From Balneolales bacterium (GTDB lineage Bacteria > Bacteroidota > Rhodothermia > Balneolales > Natronogracilivirgulaceae), in contig SKYW01000168.1 in NCBI GenBank assembly GCA_007127695.1, positions 1 to 7,517 of the forward strand: a stretch of DNA of 7,517 bases. The letters are read 5' to 3'. Both the position numbers and the translations under genes were made by a program. This document shows, in pieces, positions 1 to 7,219 of the stretch (position 1 is the stretch's first letter; every line of letters starts with the position of its first letter). The notes beneath the pieces are model-generated. The model was not told the origin of the DNA. It saw only the letters and a program-made list of their open reading frames with translations, and ran no database searches.

Positions 1-445
1 CCGCGTCTTCATCCGCCCAGTAATATATTCTGAGGTTGGCTCCGAGCACCTGGTTCACACCGAAGATCTGTCCGTCGCGCGAGGTGGCCACTTCGATCAG
101 GTGCAGCCGGGCGTCGCTTCCCCGAACCTCCTCGGTCATGTTCATGTACTTGATGAACGATCCGTCCGCCGCATCAACCACGGCAATCTGGGGGTCGCCG
201 TCGATGGCTGTCGGAACCAGGATGTTGCCGGTGAGACGGTTGACGGTGCCGCCCTGGTTGGTGTAGGCCGGATCTCCGTCGTCGTTGAAGTCAAACAGAA
301 ATTCGACATCGGCGGGCAGTACTTCCCAGAGCGGATCGAAAAGTTCAAAATCATCGGCAACTGTCTGGGCCGATACAGAAAGACTTATGCCTAATACGAA
401 CGCAAGGCATAACATTGAAATACGAGCAGTAATTATTGAATTCAT
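1..445 (-). CDS. Secreted protein, DUF4623-like (3' end beyond the window)
   Basis: The reading frame opens at an ATG at 445-443 and runs without a stop for 148 codons to the left edge, so the C-terminus is missing. An AGGAG-like ribosome site (minus-strand AAGGAGAACCC) lies just before the ATG and supports this start. The N-terminus is a typical Sec signal peptide: short polar/basic start, hydrophobic core around residues 9-24, and cleavage probably after VSA, leaving QTVADDF. The mature part has an acidic DFNDDGD stretch (about 52-58), then NRLTGNILVPT, IAVVDAADGSFI and ATSRDGQIFGVNQ, ending LRIYYWADEDA. This rhythm (site kept as record, value stored in 'DAADG', 'DGQIFG', 'YYWAD') resembles DUF4623-type secreted repeat or propeller-like proteins often found beside SusCD pairs. 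That resemblance is from memory and not a search. The gene follows susD on the same strand after 115 nt and is probably in the same transcription unit. No enzymatic function can be claimed. Confidence 0.8.
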   Translation of the reverse strand, partial: MNSIITARISMLCLAFVLGISLSVSAQTVADDFELFDPLWEVLPADVEFLFDFNDDGDPAYTNQGGTVNRLTGNILVPTAIDGDPQIAVVDAADGSFIKYMNMTEEVRGSDARLHLIEVATSRDGQIFGVNQVLGANLRIYYWADEDA

Positions 446-512
446 GGGTTCTCCTTTTTTGTTCTGCCGGTTGTAGTGATGAGTAAAAAGATCAGGATGG
501 GTGTGTGTTCCA

Positions 513-555
513 GGATCCAGGGACCGGTTTCGGACCGGCCACCTGGTCCGGGATC
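513..555 (-). other. Inverted repeat between susD and the downstream secreted-protein gene
   Basis: GATCC (514-518) and GGACC (521-525) can pair with GGTCC (545-549) and GGATC (551-555), with a small asymmetric internal loop. A competing stem pairs CGGACC (531-536) with GGTCCG (545-550). The element starts 5 nt beyond the susD stop. On the minus strand the nearest T-run, TTTTT, comes about 20 nt after the stem, so this is not a canonical intrinsic terminator. It could be a partial terminator, an mRNA stabiliser or a processing site that lowers expression of the downstream gene relative to susCD. The pairing is seen in the sequence; the role is inferred. Confidence 0.35.
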
Positions 556-560
556 ACGAA

Positions 561-2114
561 TTACATTTCGTTGACTGTGACATTCGGATTGGCGTCCCAC
601 CACATGCGGCGGGTCGGATGGAGGTCAAAGTTTCCGGGATTGCCCCCCTGGCGATCGACAGCTTCACGGAGGTTGTCGGGGTTCAGGCCCTGCTCCTCAG
701 TCGGATAGCGTACACGTCGCGGCAGCTGTCCATCGGTTTCCCCACCGCCGGGGGCCATGATCGGGTTGAGTTGCGGGTAGCCGGTGCGACGGATTTCCGC
801 CCAGGCTTCCAGCCCCTGTCCGAATATGGCAAGCCATTTCTGGGTGATGATCTGTTCCAGCTGCTCTTCAAAACTGCCGCCGCTGTTGAAGGTGACCTCC
901 GGATGGTTCAGATAGTCGTTGATGTCATCCTGGGAGATAACGTCCTCTGTCTCGCCGAGAACCTCGCGATGGCCGTGATTGAAAAACTCCATGCTGGCAC
1001 GGATCCCTTCCTCGTAATGATCCTGTGCACTGCCGGGACCCCATCCGCGCAGTGCCGCTTCCGCTTCAAGGAATTTGACCTCGGGATAGATGATGAACGG
1101 GATAGGTGTTTCCTGTTGCACGAAATACCGGCCATGGATGGAAAAGTTGCGCGGGGAGTAGGCGCGGTCGCCAAGCTGCGAGTCGGAGAGGCCGTTGGGA
1201 AGGCCGGCCCAGGTGCCGCGGCCGGAGCGGCGGGAGAACACGGAAAGACGCGGATCCTCTTTTTCCTGGAGCATATCCATCAGCGTCTCGCTGATCCGGT
1301 ACTCATCGAACCGGAAGATCCAGTACATCGGGTTTTCATGCACAAGGTCGCCTATCCCTCCGCCCGGATCCATTTGAAGCATGGCGGAATGGCTGTTATT
1401 GGTCATGATCAGCCCTTCATTGAGAACTTCACTGACATGGTCCTGAGCCAGCTGCGGGTCGGCATAGGACACCCGTATTGCCAGCCGGAGCCGCAGCGAA
1501 TTGGCGAAACGGCGCCATTGATCCAGGTCGTCGTTAAACAGTACGTCGGCCGGACCGGTACGCACCGGGTTGCCCTCATCCAGCTGGTCCACGGCGGCCC
1601 TCAGCTCATCAAGCATGTGCCGGTAGATATCCTCCTGGGAATCGTATACCGGACGCAGGGCACCTTGCTGAGCGTTCATATAGGGTACGTCACCCCAGAA
1701 ATCCGTGACGCGGTGCATGGTGAACACCCGCCAGATCCGGGCCTGGGCATTCAGATTGGACATGTCGGGATTTTCAGCGGTCATTTCGATGGCCCGCTGG
1801 ATATTGATGCCAAAGTCGGAGTAGGAGGCACGCCAGAACGCGGTGAGCCAGTCCTGCCGGGTCTCGTAACGGTCGGTTCCCCAGCCGGGCTGGATGTTTG
1901 CCAGATACTGGGAGTACCTGTTGCCGTAAAGGTCCTTGCCCCGCTGATAGACGTCATAGCGCAAAGCCCCGTACACCAGAGCACGGGTGAAGAGCATTTC
2001 AGGGGGGACTTCGGTTGTTCTTGTGGGATCGGTATTGATGCGCCCGAAGTCATCGGTACAGGCACCAGTGAAAATCAGGGCGAGCAGCATACCGGTGATT
2101 ACTTTCTTATTCAT
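561..2114 (-). CDS. SusD/RagB-family outer-membrane lipoprotein (SusD-like_2 type)
   Basis: SusD-family proteins are surface lipoproteins that bind the ligand and close over the barrel of the partner SusC. I place the start at the ATG at 2114, giving 517 residues and a clean lipoprotein signal peptide, MNKKVITGMLLALIFTGAC, with Cys19 as the lipidated residue. An in-frame ATG at 2147 would add 11 residues; it has a better ribosome site (GGAG, 6 nt spacing) but a poor signal-peptide N-terminus. The mature protein starts CTDDFGRINTDP, the acidic post-cysteine pattern of surface-exported lipoproteins. Family features include the N-terminal PPEMLFTRAL region, tetratricopeptide-like helices with YSQYLAN and RVTDFWGDVPY, FRFDEYRIS in the middle, and the C-terminal signature ITQKWLAIFGQGLEAWAEIRRTGYP followed by a RRVRYPTEEQGLNPDNL segment. 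The length is usual for the family. The gene directly follows susC, giving the standard CD order. The ligand is unknown. The family assignment is firm; the start codon is less so. Confidence 0.95.
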   Translation of the reverse strand: MNKKVITGMLLALIFTGACTDDFGRINTDPTRTTEVPPEMLFTRALVYGALRYDVYQRGKDLYGNRYSQYLANIQPGWGTDRYETRQDWLTAFWRASYSDFGINIQRAIEMTAENPDMSNLNAQARIWRVFTMHRVTDFWGDVPYMNAQQGALRPVYDSQEDIYRHMLDELRAAVDQLDEGNPVRTGPADVLFNDDLDQWRRFANSLRLRLAIRVSYADPQLAQDHVSEVLNEGLIMTNNSHSAMLQMDPGGGIGDLVHENPMYWIFRFDEYRISETLMDMLQEKEDPRLSVFSRRSGRGTWAGLPNGLSDSQLGDRAYSPRNFSIHGRYFVQQETPIPFIIYPEVKFLEAEAALRGWGPGSAQDHYEEGIRASMEFFNHGHREVLGETEDVISQDDINDYLNHPEVTFNSGGSFEEQLEQIITQKWLAIFGQGLEAWAEIRRTGYPQLNPIMAPGGGETDGQLPRRVRYPTEEQGLNPDNLREAVDRQGGNPGNFDLHPTRRMWWDANPNVTVNEM

Positions 2115-2158
2115 AGCTTCTTTTCCACAGATTAAAATAAATTTCATGGGTCACTCCG

Positions 2159-5100
2159 TCAGATTCGGACATTGATGTTGAATCCGATACTCCGGGTTTC
2201 CGGAAAACCGAATGCCTCGATGCCCTGGGCGTTGCCGATATTGAAACTGCCCTGTGCCGGACTGAAGCCCGGGGTGTTCTTGTGGATATAGAACAGGTTC
2301 CGTGCTATCACGGACACTTCCAGGCCGATGATCGGAAAACGCTCGGTCAAGCGCGGCGGCATGAAGTAGGACACAGCCAGTTCGCGGAACCGGACGTAGG
2401 TCGCGTCATAGACAAACTCCTCAGTGACGGGACTGTATCCTCCGATGTTTTCCCAGTAGATCTGCGGGTCGATAGGCTTATCGTTGGTAGCCCAGATGGG
2501 GTTGCCGTTGTCGTCCTCTCCGACCTTGACCACACCTTTGGCGATGAGACCCCGAGGTACGGCATCGGGATTCCCGGCTTCCAGCTCCGCCTGATAGGCG
2601 TACCACTCATCACGGCCCTCCAGAGTGAATCCGGCATTGCCGCGCTGCGCCAGGAGCGCATTGGTAAGCGAGTAGACATCGCCGCCCACGGAGATGTCGA
2701 TGAGTGTGCTCAAGCCCAAATTCCGGTATCGTACATTGTTCGAAAGGCCGCCGGTCCAGTCGGGATTGAAGTTTCCGAGTACACGGTCGCCTTCGGCCAC
2801 CAGCGGAAGTCCATCGGTGCCGATGATACGGTCACCGTTTTCGTTGCGTTCGTAAGCACGTCCAACGATATCACCGAACGGATCGTTGAGCGAGGCGCGC
2901 ACTACTGCTCCATCTATGCTGCCCAGGAAGTAATTACGGACTTCGTCACTGAGCTCAATGATCTCGTTGCGGTTGATGCCGAACGTGAAACGGGACTGCC
3001 AGCGCCAGCCGGTGCGTGTATCCAGCGGAATACCGGTAGCGATCATCTCGAAACCGCGGTTGCGGATCTCGCCGGCGTTGATGACGGCGGCATTGAAGCC
3101 GGAGGTGCGCGAAACCGGCACGGTGAGGATCTGGTTGCGCGTAGTCTCGGTGTATCCGGTCATGTCAAAGGTGAGACGGTCACCAAAGAACCGAAGGTCG
3201 ATTCCTGCTTCGTAAGAGCGCGCGGTTTCGGGCTTGAGGTCAACAGCCGGCAGCGTTCCGGGAAGATTGCCAAACGGCTGTCCAAAATGGCCGGGACTTA
3301 CAATGAAGTCAAAGTTGGTCATGTAAGGTGATGCACCGGCACCCACTTCCGCAAAAGAGATCCGGAACCGGCCGAAGGTGAAAGTCTCGGATTGCAGTCC
3401 GAAAGCCTCACTCCAGACCAGCGTGGCCGAGACGGAAGGATACAAGAACGGCAGGTTGTCCGCCGGAAGGGTCGAAACCCAGTCCACCCGGTTGGACATA
3501 TCCAGGAATGCGTAATTGCGGAAGCCGAGCTGGGCGGATCCGAACAGCGAGTTTTCCCGTTCCCGGCGCAAACCGTAGATATTAGCGACGGTCTGGGCAT
3601 TGCTGATGGTGTAGAAATCGGGGATGTTGAGTCCGACGCCCCGGTAGCCGACGTTGCGGTCCACGTAGTTGCGATAGTTGGCACCGACATTCATCTCGAG
3701 GGTCCACTCATCGGCCAGTTGCCGGTCGATGGTCATGATGGCCGTCGTGTTGAACTCCTCGACGGTGCGGGTCTGCAGGGTGAAGGAGGGCTGGTCCTCA
3801 TAGGGCGTGTTGGTAGCACGGCGCCACTCTCGGGTTTCCTCGAAGGAGTCGATGCCGGTACGGAGCATGACGCTCATCCAATCGTTGATCAGGTAATTTA
3901 TCTGTGCAAAACCGTATACGCGGTCGCGTTCGTCATCGTTGATGTTCAGGTTGTAGGCCCAGTAGGGGTTCATGTTGCGGGTGGCGCGCTGTCCCTCGGG
4001 ACGCAGCCATGCGCCATCCCATGTTCGCGGCAGACCGTCAGCCGTGCGAAACTCTTCCAGGTCCACCAGCCGTTCGCTTCGGGGCATGCGCACCAGCGCT
4101 TTCACCGGGTTGTCCGGGTCGCGGGCCTGCGGGGGACGGTTGAAGCCATCCTGCTTCACATAGCCGAAACGCCCCTCGGCGCGAAGCCGGTCGCTGAACT
4201 GCTTGTGCGCCCGAAGGGAAACGCTGTGCCGGATCACTTCACTGTTGGGGTAGATCCCCTGGTTGTTCATATTGGTATAAGAGAGCCGATATCCGTGGTC
4301 GGTGCCGCCGCCGGTCATGGTGATGGTCTGGTTGCTGGTCACCCCGGTGCGGAAGAAATCGCGGACATGGTTGTCCTGCGGGGAGAACGGACGGATATTG
4401 CCGGCCCAGTCCTGGACCATGATGTTCTCGGACATGCGCGGGCCCCAGCTGGACTGGATGCTGTTGTCAATGATATAAAAATCACCTTCTTCGTTATAAT
4501 CCGTAAAACGTCCGGCTACGCCGCGTCCATATTCATTCTGAAAATCCGGTACAATGGCTGGTGTATCAAAGGTGACATTGGATACGTACTCCACACCGAC
4601 ACCTTCCACGCCGCGGCCGCTTTTGGTGGTGATCACGACGGCGCCGTTGGCGGCCCGTGCGCCGTAAAGCGCTGCGGCATTGGGACCCTGAAGGATGTTG
4701 ATGGTCTCGATATCATTCGGGTTGATCTGGTTCAGCCCGGTTCCGTAGTCGAATCCGCCCCACTGTCCCGCACTCATCCCGCCGGAATTGTCTATGGGCA
4801 TACCGTCAACGATGATCAGCGGCTGGTTTGCGCCGCCTGGACGCAGTGAACGGTGGCCGCGGATGACGATCCGCGCAGAACCATCGGCGCCCGTCCCCAA
4901 CCCGGATATCTGCACGTTGGCCACCCGGCCCTGCAACGAAGTCATGAAGTTCATGTCCCGCGTGCGCAGAAATTCCTCGGAACTGACTTCCTGGACGGTG
5001 TAGCCGATCGATTTTTCGGCCCGGGTCATTCCCATAGCCGTGACAACCACGTCGTCACCGACAAATACGATCGGGCTGAGCCGAACGTCGATGGAGGTCC

Positions 5101-5374
5101 GGTCACCGATCCGGACACGCCGCTCTTCATAGCCGATGAAGGAGAATACCAGGCGTTCGGCATCGGCCGGCACGCTGATCTGATATTGTCCATCAGCATC
5201 GGTGGTGGTGCCGGTGGTGGTGCCTTCCACAATGATGTTGACACCAGGCAACGTCGCTTCATCTTCGGCGTCGTAGACCGTACCGGTGATGGTTCGTGTT
5301 TGCACCTCTGCCATGGCCGACCAGGACAGTATCAGACCAAACATCAGGCAGAAAGTTAAAATGCGATGTTTCAT
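2159..5374 (-). CDS. SusC/RagA-family TonB-linked outer-membrane transporter
   Basis: A 1071-residue protein, within the normal SusC range, that imports ligand across the outer membrane using TonB energy. The Sec signal peptide covers about residues 1-22 (hydrophobic core, cleavage near AMA). Residues 28-101 form a carboxypeptidase-regulatory-like beta-sandwich (ITGTVYDAEDEATLPGVNI, TTDADGQYQI, FSFIGYEERRV), the N-terminal extension typical of SusC. DDVVVTAMGM (107-116) is the TonB-box-like linker. The plug follows, with SLQGRVANVQISG, IVIRGHRSL, LIIVDGMPID (186-195) and NILQGPNAAALYGARAANG (226-244). The rest is a TonB-dependent beta-barrel ending IGFNINVRI at the stop. No frameshift or missing block is visible. 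The ATG at 5374 begins right at the signal peptide; the sequence just before it is AT-rich with no Shine-Dalgarno site, which is common in this phylum. SusD follows after 11-44 nt depending on its start. The transported substrate cannot be read from the sequence. Confidence 0.97.
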   Translation of the reverse strand: MKHRILTFCLMFGLILSWSAMAEVQTRTITGTVYDAEDEATLPGVNIIVEGTTTGTTTDADGQYQISVPADAERLVFSFIGYEERRVRIGDRTSIDVRLSPIVFVGDDVVVTAMGMTRAEKSIGYTVQEVSSEEFLRTRDMNFMTSLQGRVANVQISGLGTGADGSARIVIRGHRSLRPGGANQPLIIVDGMPIDNSGGMSAGQWGGFDYGTGLNQINPNDIETINILQGPNAAALYGARAANGAVVITTKSGRGVEGVGVEYVSNVTFDTPAIVPDFQNEYGRGVAGRFTDYNEEGDFYIIDNSIQSSWGPRMSENIMVQDWAGNIRPFSPQDNHVRDFFRTGVTSNQTITMTGGGTDHGYRLSYTNMNNQGIYPNSEVIRHSVSLRAHKQFSDRLRAEGRFGYVKQDGFNRPPQARDPDNPVKALVRMPRSERLVDLEEFRTADGLPRTWDGAWLRPEGQRATRNMNPYWAYNLNINDDERDRVYGFAQINYLINDWMSVMLRTGIDSFEETREWRRATNTPYEDQPSFTLQTRTVEEFNTTAIMTIDRQLADEWTLEMNVGANYRNYVDRNVGYRGVGLNIPDFYTISNAQTVANIYGLRRERENSLFGSAQLGFRNYAFLDMSNRVDWVSTLPADNLPFLYPSVSATLVWSEAFGLQSETFTFGRFRISFAEVGAGASPYMTNFDFIVSPGHFGQPFGNLPGTLPAVDLKPETARSYEAGIDLRFFGDRLTFDMTGYTETTRNQILTVPVSRTSGFNAAVINAGEIRNRGFEMIATGIPLDTRTGWRWQSRFTFGINRNEIIELSDEVRNYFLGSIDGAVVRASLNDPFGDIVGRAYERNENGDRIIGTDGLPLVAEGDRVLGNFNPDWTGGLSNNVRYRNLGLSTLIDISVGGDVYSLTNALLAQRGNAGFTLEGRDEWYAYQAELEAGNPDAVPRGLIAKGVVKVGEDDNGNPIWATNDKPIDPQIYWENIGGYSPVTEEFVYDATYVRFRELAVSYFMPPRLTERFPIIGLEVSVIARNLFYIHKNTPGFSPAQGSFNIGNAQGIEAFGFPETRSIGFNINVRI

Positions 5375-5392
5375 AATGATAAATGATTTATT

Positions 5393-5421
5393 GAAAAGTA
5401 CCGGATTACATGATTTTCAAA
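5393..5421 (-). promoter_or_regulatory. Candidate Bacteroidota-type promoter close to susC
   Basis: On the minus strand TTTG (5421-5418) is followed after 17 nt by TACTTTTC (5400-5393). The Bacteroidota consensus is a TTTG-like -33 element and a TAnnTTTG -7 element about 17-20 nt apart, so this matches at all but the final base of the -7 element. Transcription would start about 10-15 nt before the susC ATG, an unusually short leader. A second candidate overlapping the operator at 5505-5518 would give a leader of about 120 nt. Neither can be decided from sequence alone. Confidence 0.3.
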
Positions 5422-5502
5422 GTCAAGGAGATGACCCTCATAGAGATAAGAGTTTCGATTCCTCGCCGGGAGTCCCTGTCCGATTGAGGGCTGTAAAATC
5501 CT

Positions 5503-5531
5503 CTTGTAATCGCTTACACATTTTAATGCAA
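5503..5531 (-). promoter_or_regulatory. Alternative susC promoter overlapped by the operator
   Basis: On the minus strand TTGCAT (5531-5526) and TACAAG (5508-5503) are spaced by exactly 17 nt. Each matches four of six positions of the general sigma-70 consensus but lacks the TAnnTTTG -7 element preferred in Bacteroidota. The operator-like repeat at 5505-5518 covers the end of the spacer and most of the -10 element, the placement expected of a repressor site. This arrangement is the main reason to list it. Confidence 0.25.
5505..5518. promoter_or_regulatory. LacI/CcpA-family operator-like inverted repeat
   Basis: TGTAATCGCTTACA is a 5-4-5 inverted repeat (TGTAA / TTACA) with a central CG. It fits every position of the general TGWAANCGNTNWCA pattern bound by many LacI-family sugar regulators, including CcpA. 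Its left end lies about 130 bp upstream of the susC start. LacI-family control of carbohydrate uptake genes is well known, so this fits the locus, but no LacI gene lies in the window. The match is seen directly; the identity of the regulator is inferred. Confidence 0.5.
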
Positions 5532-5568
5532 AAGCGGCAGAATATCTACTTTTATTTTGGCTTGATGA

Positions 5569-5581
5569 CGCTTTTAAAGCG
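5569..5581. repeat. 13-bp palindrome CGCTTT-T-AAAGCG
   Basis: The arms CGCTTT and AAAGCG are perfect inverted repeats around a single central T. The site lies between the LacI-type operator and the 20-bp direct repeats. It could be a second regulator site or a chance AT-rich palindrome. It lacks the central CG step expected of a LacI-family operator. Confidence 0.35.
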
Positions 5582-5600
5582 GTTTGCAGAATTGCACTAA

Positions 5601-5660
5601 CGCAAAAGAGACAACCCTGCTGCAAAAGAGACAAACCTGACGCGAAAGAGACAACCCTGC
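5601..5660. repeat. Three contiguous 20-bp direct repeats
   Basis: The copies are CGCAAAAGAGACAACCCTGC (5601-5620), TGCAAAAGAGACAAACCTGA (5621-5640) and CGCGAAAGAGACAACCCTGC (5641-5660). The shared core is GC-A/G-AAAGAGACAA-N-CCTG. A degenerate start of a fourth copy (TGCTGAAAAGAA) follows. The 20-bp period is close to two helical turns, so a protein bound to each copy would sit on nearly the same face of the DNA. There are no spacers, so it is not a CRISPR. The array lies about 230 bp upstream of susC and 280 bp upstream of the lipoprotein gene. A cooperative activator or repressor array is the likeliest role. Confidence 0.8.
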
Positions 5661-5820
5661 TGCTGAAAAGAATCGGCAAGCCATTCAGCGGCTTTTAATC
5701 CGTGCCGGGTGTCCGAAAAAGGAATAAGATAATATTGCTTGCAAAAAGCGTATCCTCCTGCATTTCTATCTTGTGTGTCTTTGACTATATTGAAACCGTT
5801 ATTCGTATCCGGTGACCCTA

Positions 5821-5844
5821 AGTGATCGGTTCAGTGATTGGTTC
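5821..5844. repeat. Tandem pair of 12-bp repeats
   Basis: AGTGATCGGTTC (5821-5832) is followed immediately by AGTGATTGGTTC (5833-5844), identical at 11 of 12 positions. The pair lies about 95 bp upstream of the lipoprotein ATG and 30 bp upstream of the candidate promoter, a usual place for an activator site. It is unrelated in sequence to the 20-bp array. Confidence 0.55.
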
Positions 5845-5876
5845 GAGACGGGTCAGCCCAAAAAAGGGATCCACCG

Positions 5877-5905
5877 TTTCAGGGACATGACATGAATTAC
5901 CTTTT
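5877..5905 (+). promoter_or_regulatory. Candidate promoter of the lipoprotein-symporter unit
   Basis: TTTC (5877-5880) is followed after 17 nt by TACCTTTT (5898-5905), each one base off the Bacteroidota TTTG and TAnnTTTG elements. Transcription would begin around 5912, giving a leader of roughly 25-30 nt. The spacing matches the TTTG-N17-TACTTTTC candidate before susC. The match is weak on its own. Confidence 0.25.
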
Positions 5906-5938
5906 ACGCTCTTTTCTTATCAATCTATCGTTGCAGTT

Positions 5939-7201
5939 ATGTTTTTTTACAGCAAGAAATTATTCCCGTTCGCATTATTCGCGTCATTACTGATTCTTTT
6001 CATTTTGCCGGTCGCTTGTGACGTGACGTCCGAAGATCCTGATGATGACGGACCCCTCCTTCCTCCACCCGGACCCCGGTTCATGGGCGCATCCTCCGGC
6101 GATATTGTCGTACTGGATGATTTTGAAGTCAATCAGCTCCCGAAAATCCCCTGGCAGTCCGAGTCCCGCGAGGGAGCGGCGCTGGCTTTTTCCGACATGC
6201 CGGAGTACTTCCGCACCGGTCCCGGCATTGCCATGCAGGAACCTCTCGAGTCCGGGAGGAACCGGGTCTATGTCTACCACGTCGTTGGAGATGGGCAGGG
6301 CAGCGGAGTGATCACGGCCGTGCTGGAGAATACCGGCGATGAGGACATGACCGTCACCTTCAAGGCATACGCCTTCCCTCAGCCATCCGGCAACTACCTG
6401 TTCATCGGTAAGGAGGGACTTGCACGTTATTTCGAAACCCGGTTCCTGGAATCGTCGGTCCCGCAGCCCATTACGATTGCCCCCGGAGAACGTGCGGTCC
6501 TGGATCCCGAGATGGATAAAGCCGTAACCTCATACCCGGTCCTTGTCCACGGTTTTTATGAATTCGAGATCGATCAGCCGGGCGTGGTCAGTGTGCTGAT
6601 GCGACGCACGGACATGGACAGCCGGGATGCGGTCGACGAACTGGAACTGCTCCCCCGCCGGCTGCCCGGGGAACGCACCAGCGGGGCCGGACGCGGACTG
6701 TTTGAGCAGGCCGACTTCGACATCATCAATGCCGAAGACTTTATACTCGACAGCGCGGAGGGTGTGAAGCGGCTCATCGTCGCAGACGGCAATGATGATT
6801 CCTGGGTCCGCGGCTGGGACAGCATCGCGGAAGGTGAATACGAAAACCGCGGCAACTACGGAGTCATGTACCACATATCCATTGAGCGCAAAAGCAGCGA
6901 CAACCGGGGTATCGCCGTGTTGATGGGCAACAACTATGCCGTCGGTCCAAGCGACCCCAACAACTTCTGCATGAACCAGTCCGGCTCAGTCTTCGTGGAT
7001 GCCGGAGCCGACCCGCGGGGCGTGGTGCGCATCCCCGGAAACCAGACTTTTTTCAATACGAAAGGGGAGTATGTGCTGCTGCAGGCATACCGTCCGCTCA
7101 AGGAGGGGGAGACCCATACCATGAACATCATCTACTCCCCGCCCGGCGCCTCCTGCCTGCCGACACCCATTGTCTTCGTCCCCTTTGAACGCGCCAATTA
7201 A
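5939..7201 (+). CDS. Uncharacterised lipoprotein beside a sodium symporter
   Basis: The 420-residue product begins MFFYSKKLFPFALFASLLIL and has a lipoprotein signal peptide ending LPVAC, with Cys27 as the lipidated residue. The next residues, DVTSEDPDDD, are strongly acidic, matching the export signal of surface-exposed Bacteroidota lipoproteins, followed by a proline-rich linker (LLPPPGP). The ATG at 5939 is the natural start because it opens the signal peptide. Beyond that there are two beta-rich parts. Residues about 105-225 contain YVYHVVGDGQGSG, AVLENTGDEDMTVTFKAYA, NYLFIGKEGLARYFE and ITIAPGERAVL. Residues about 300-415 contain GNYGVMYHISIE, a Cys344/Cys406 pair that may form a disulfide, and an IVFVPF end. 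The 'YH…G…ENTGD…GKE' pattern faintly recalls domains of unknown role in Firmicutes cell-surface proteins; this is a weak impression. I recognise no catalytic motif. The gene is 18 nt upstream of the symporter, so they are likely co-transcribed. Confidence 0.9.
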   Translation: MFFYSKKLFPFALFASLLILFILPVACDVTSEDPDDDGPLLPPPGPRFMGASSGDIVVLDDFEVNQLPKIPWQSESREGAALAFSDMPEYFRTGPGIAMQEPLESGRNRVYVYHVVGDGQGSGVITAVLENTGDEDMTVTFKAYAFPQPSGNYLFIGKEGLARYFETRFLESSVPQPITIAPGERAVLDPEMDKAVTSYPVLVHGFYEFEIDQPGVVSVLMRRTDMDSRDAVDELELLPRRLPGERTSGAGRGLFEQADFDIINAEDFILDSAEGVKRLIVADGNDDSWVRGWDSIAEGEYENRGNYGVMYHISIERKSSDNRGIAVLMGNNYAVGPSDPNNFCMNQSGSVFVDAGADPRGVVRIPGNQTFFNTKGEYVLLQAYRPLKEGETHTMNIIYSPPGASCLPTPIVFVPFERAN

Positions 7202-7219
7202 GTAGAAAGAGGGTCCGCA

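Larger units (their letters stand above)
5375..5938. promoter_or_regulatory. Divergent intergenic control region
   Basis: This 564-bp stretch separates the two divergent gene groups and has no convincing gene. It is more AT-rich than its surroundings and holds, from left to right, a promoter-like site just upstream of susC, a LacI-type operator-like inverted repeat (5505-5518), a 13-bp palindrome (5569-5581), three 20-bp tandem repeats (5601-5660), a short imperfect hairpin (GCTGAA 5662-5667 with TTCAGC 5684-5689), a tandem 12-bp repeat pair (5821-5844) and a promoter-like site before the lipoprotein gene. A 102-codon minus-strand frame (5371-5679) crosses it but shows no family features and runs through the repeats. 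The length and repeat density suggest regulated divergent promoters. Confidence 0.7.

Noticed and set aside
501..2135. 544-codon open frame on the plus strand, opposite susD
   Set aside because: It lies antisense to a clear SusD gene, has no family features, and is a shadow of GC-rich codon use. The same applies to the plus-strand frames at 2282-3331 and 3392-4849 opposite susC.
5435..5490. CCCTCA / TGAGGG arms considered as a susC leader structure
   Set aside because: The arms are 6 bp and 44 nt apart, with little inner pairing. This is within chance expectation and no riboswitch motif is visible.
5601..5660. Repeat array considered as a CRISPR or replication iterons
   Set aside because: The copies are contiguous with no spacers, which excludes a CRISPR. 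No replication gene lies nearby, so iterons of an origin are unlikely.
5371..5679. 102-codon minus-strand frame in the intergenic region
   Set aside because: It has no ribosome site or recognisable domain, overlaps the susC start, and runs through the 20-bp repeats and the operator-like site.
5678..5697. AAGCC / GGCTT hairpin followed by TTTT, considered as an intrinsic terminator
   Set aside because: The stem is only 5 bp and the T-run partly overlaps it. It lies between divergent promoters, where no transcript is expected to end.
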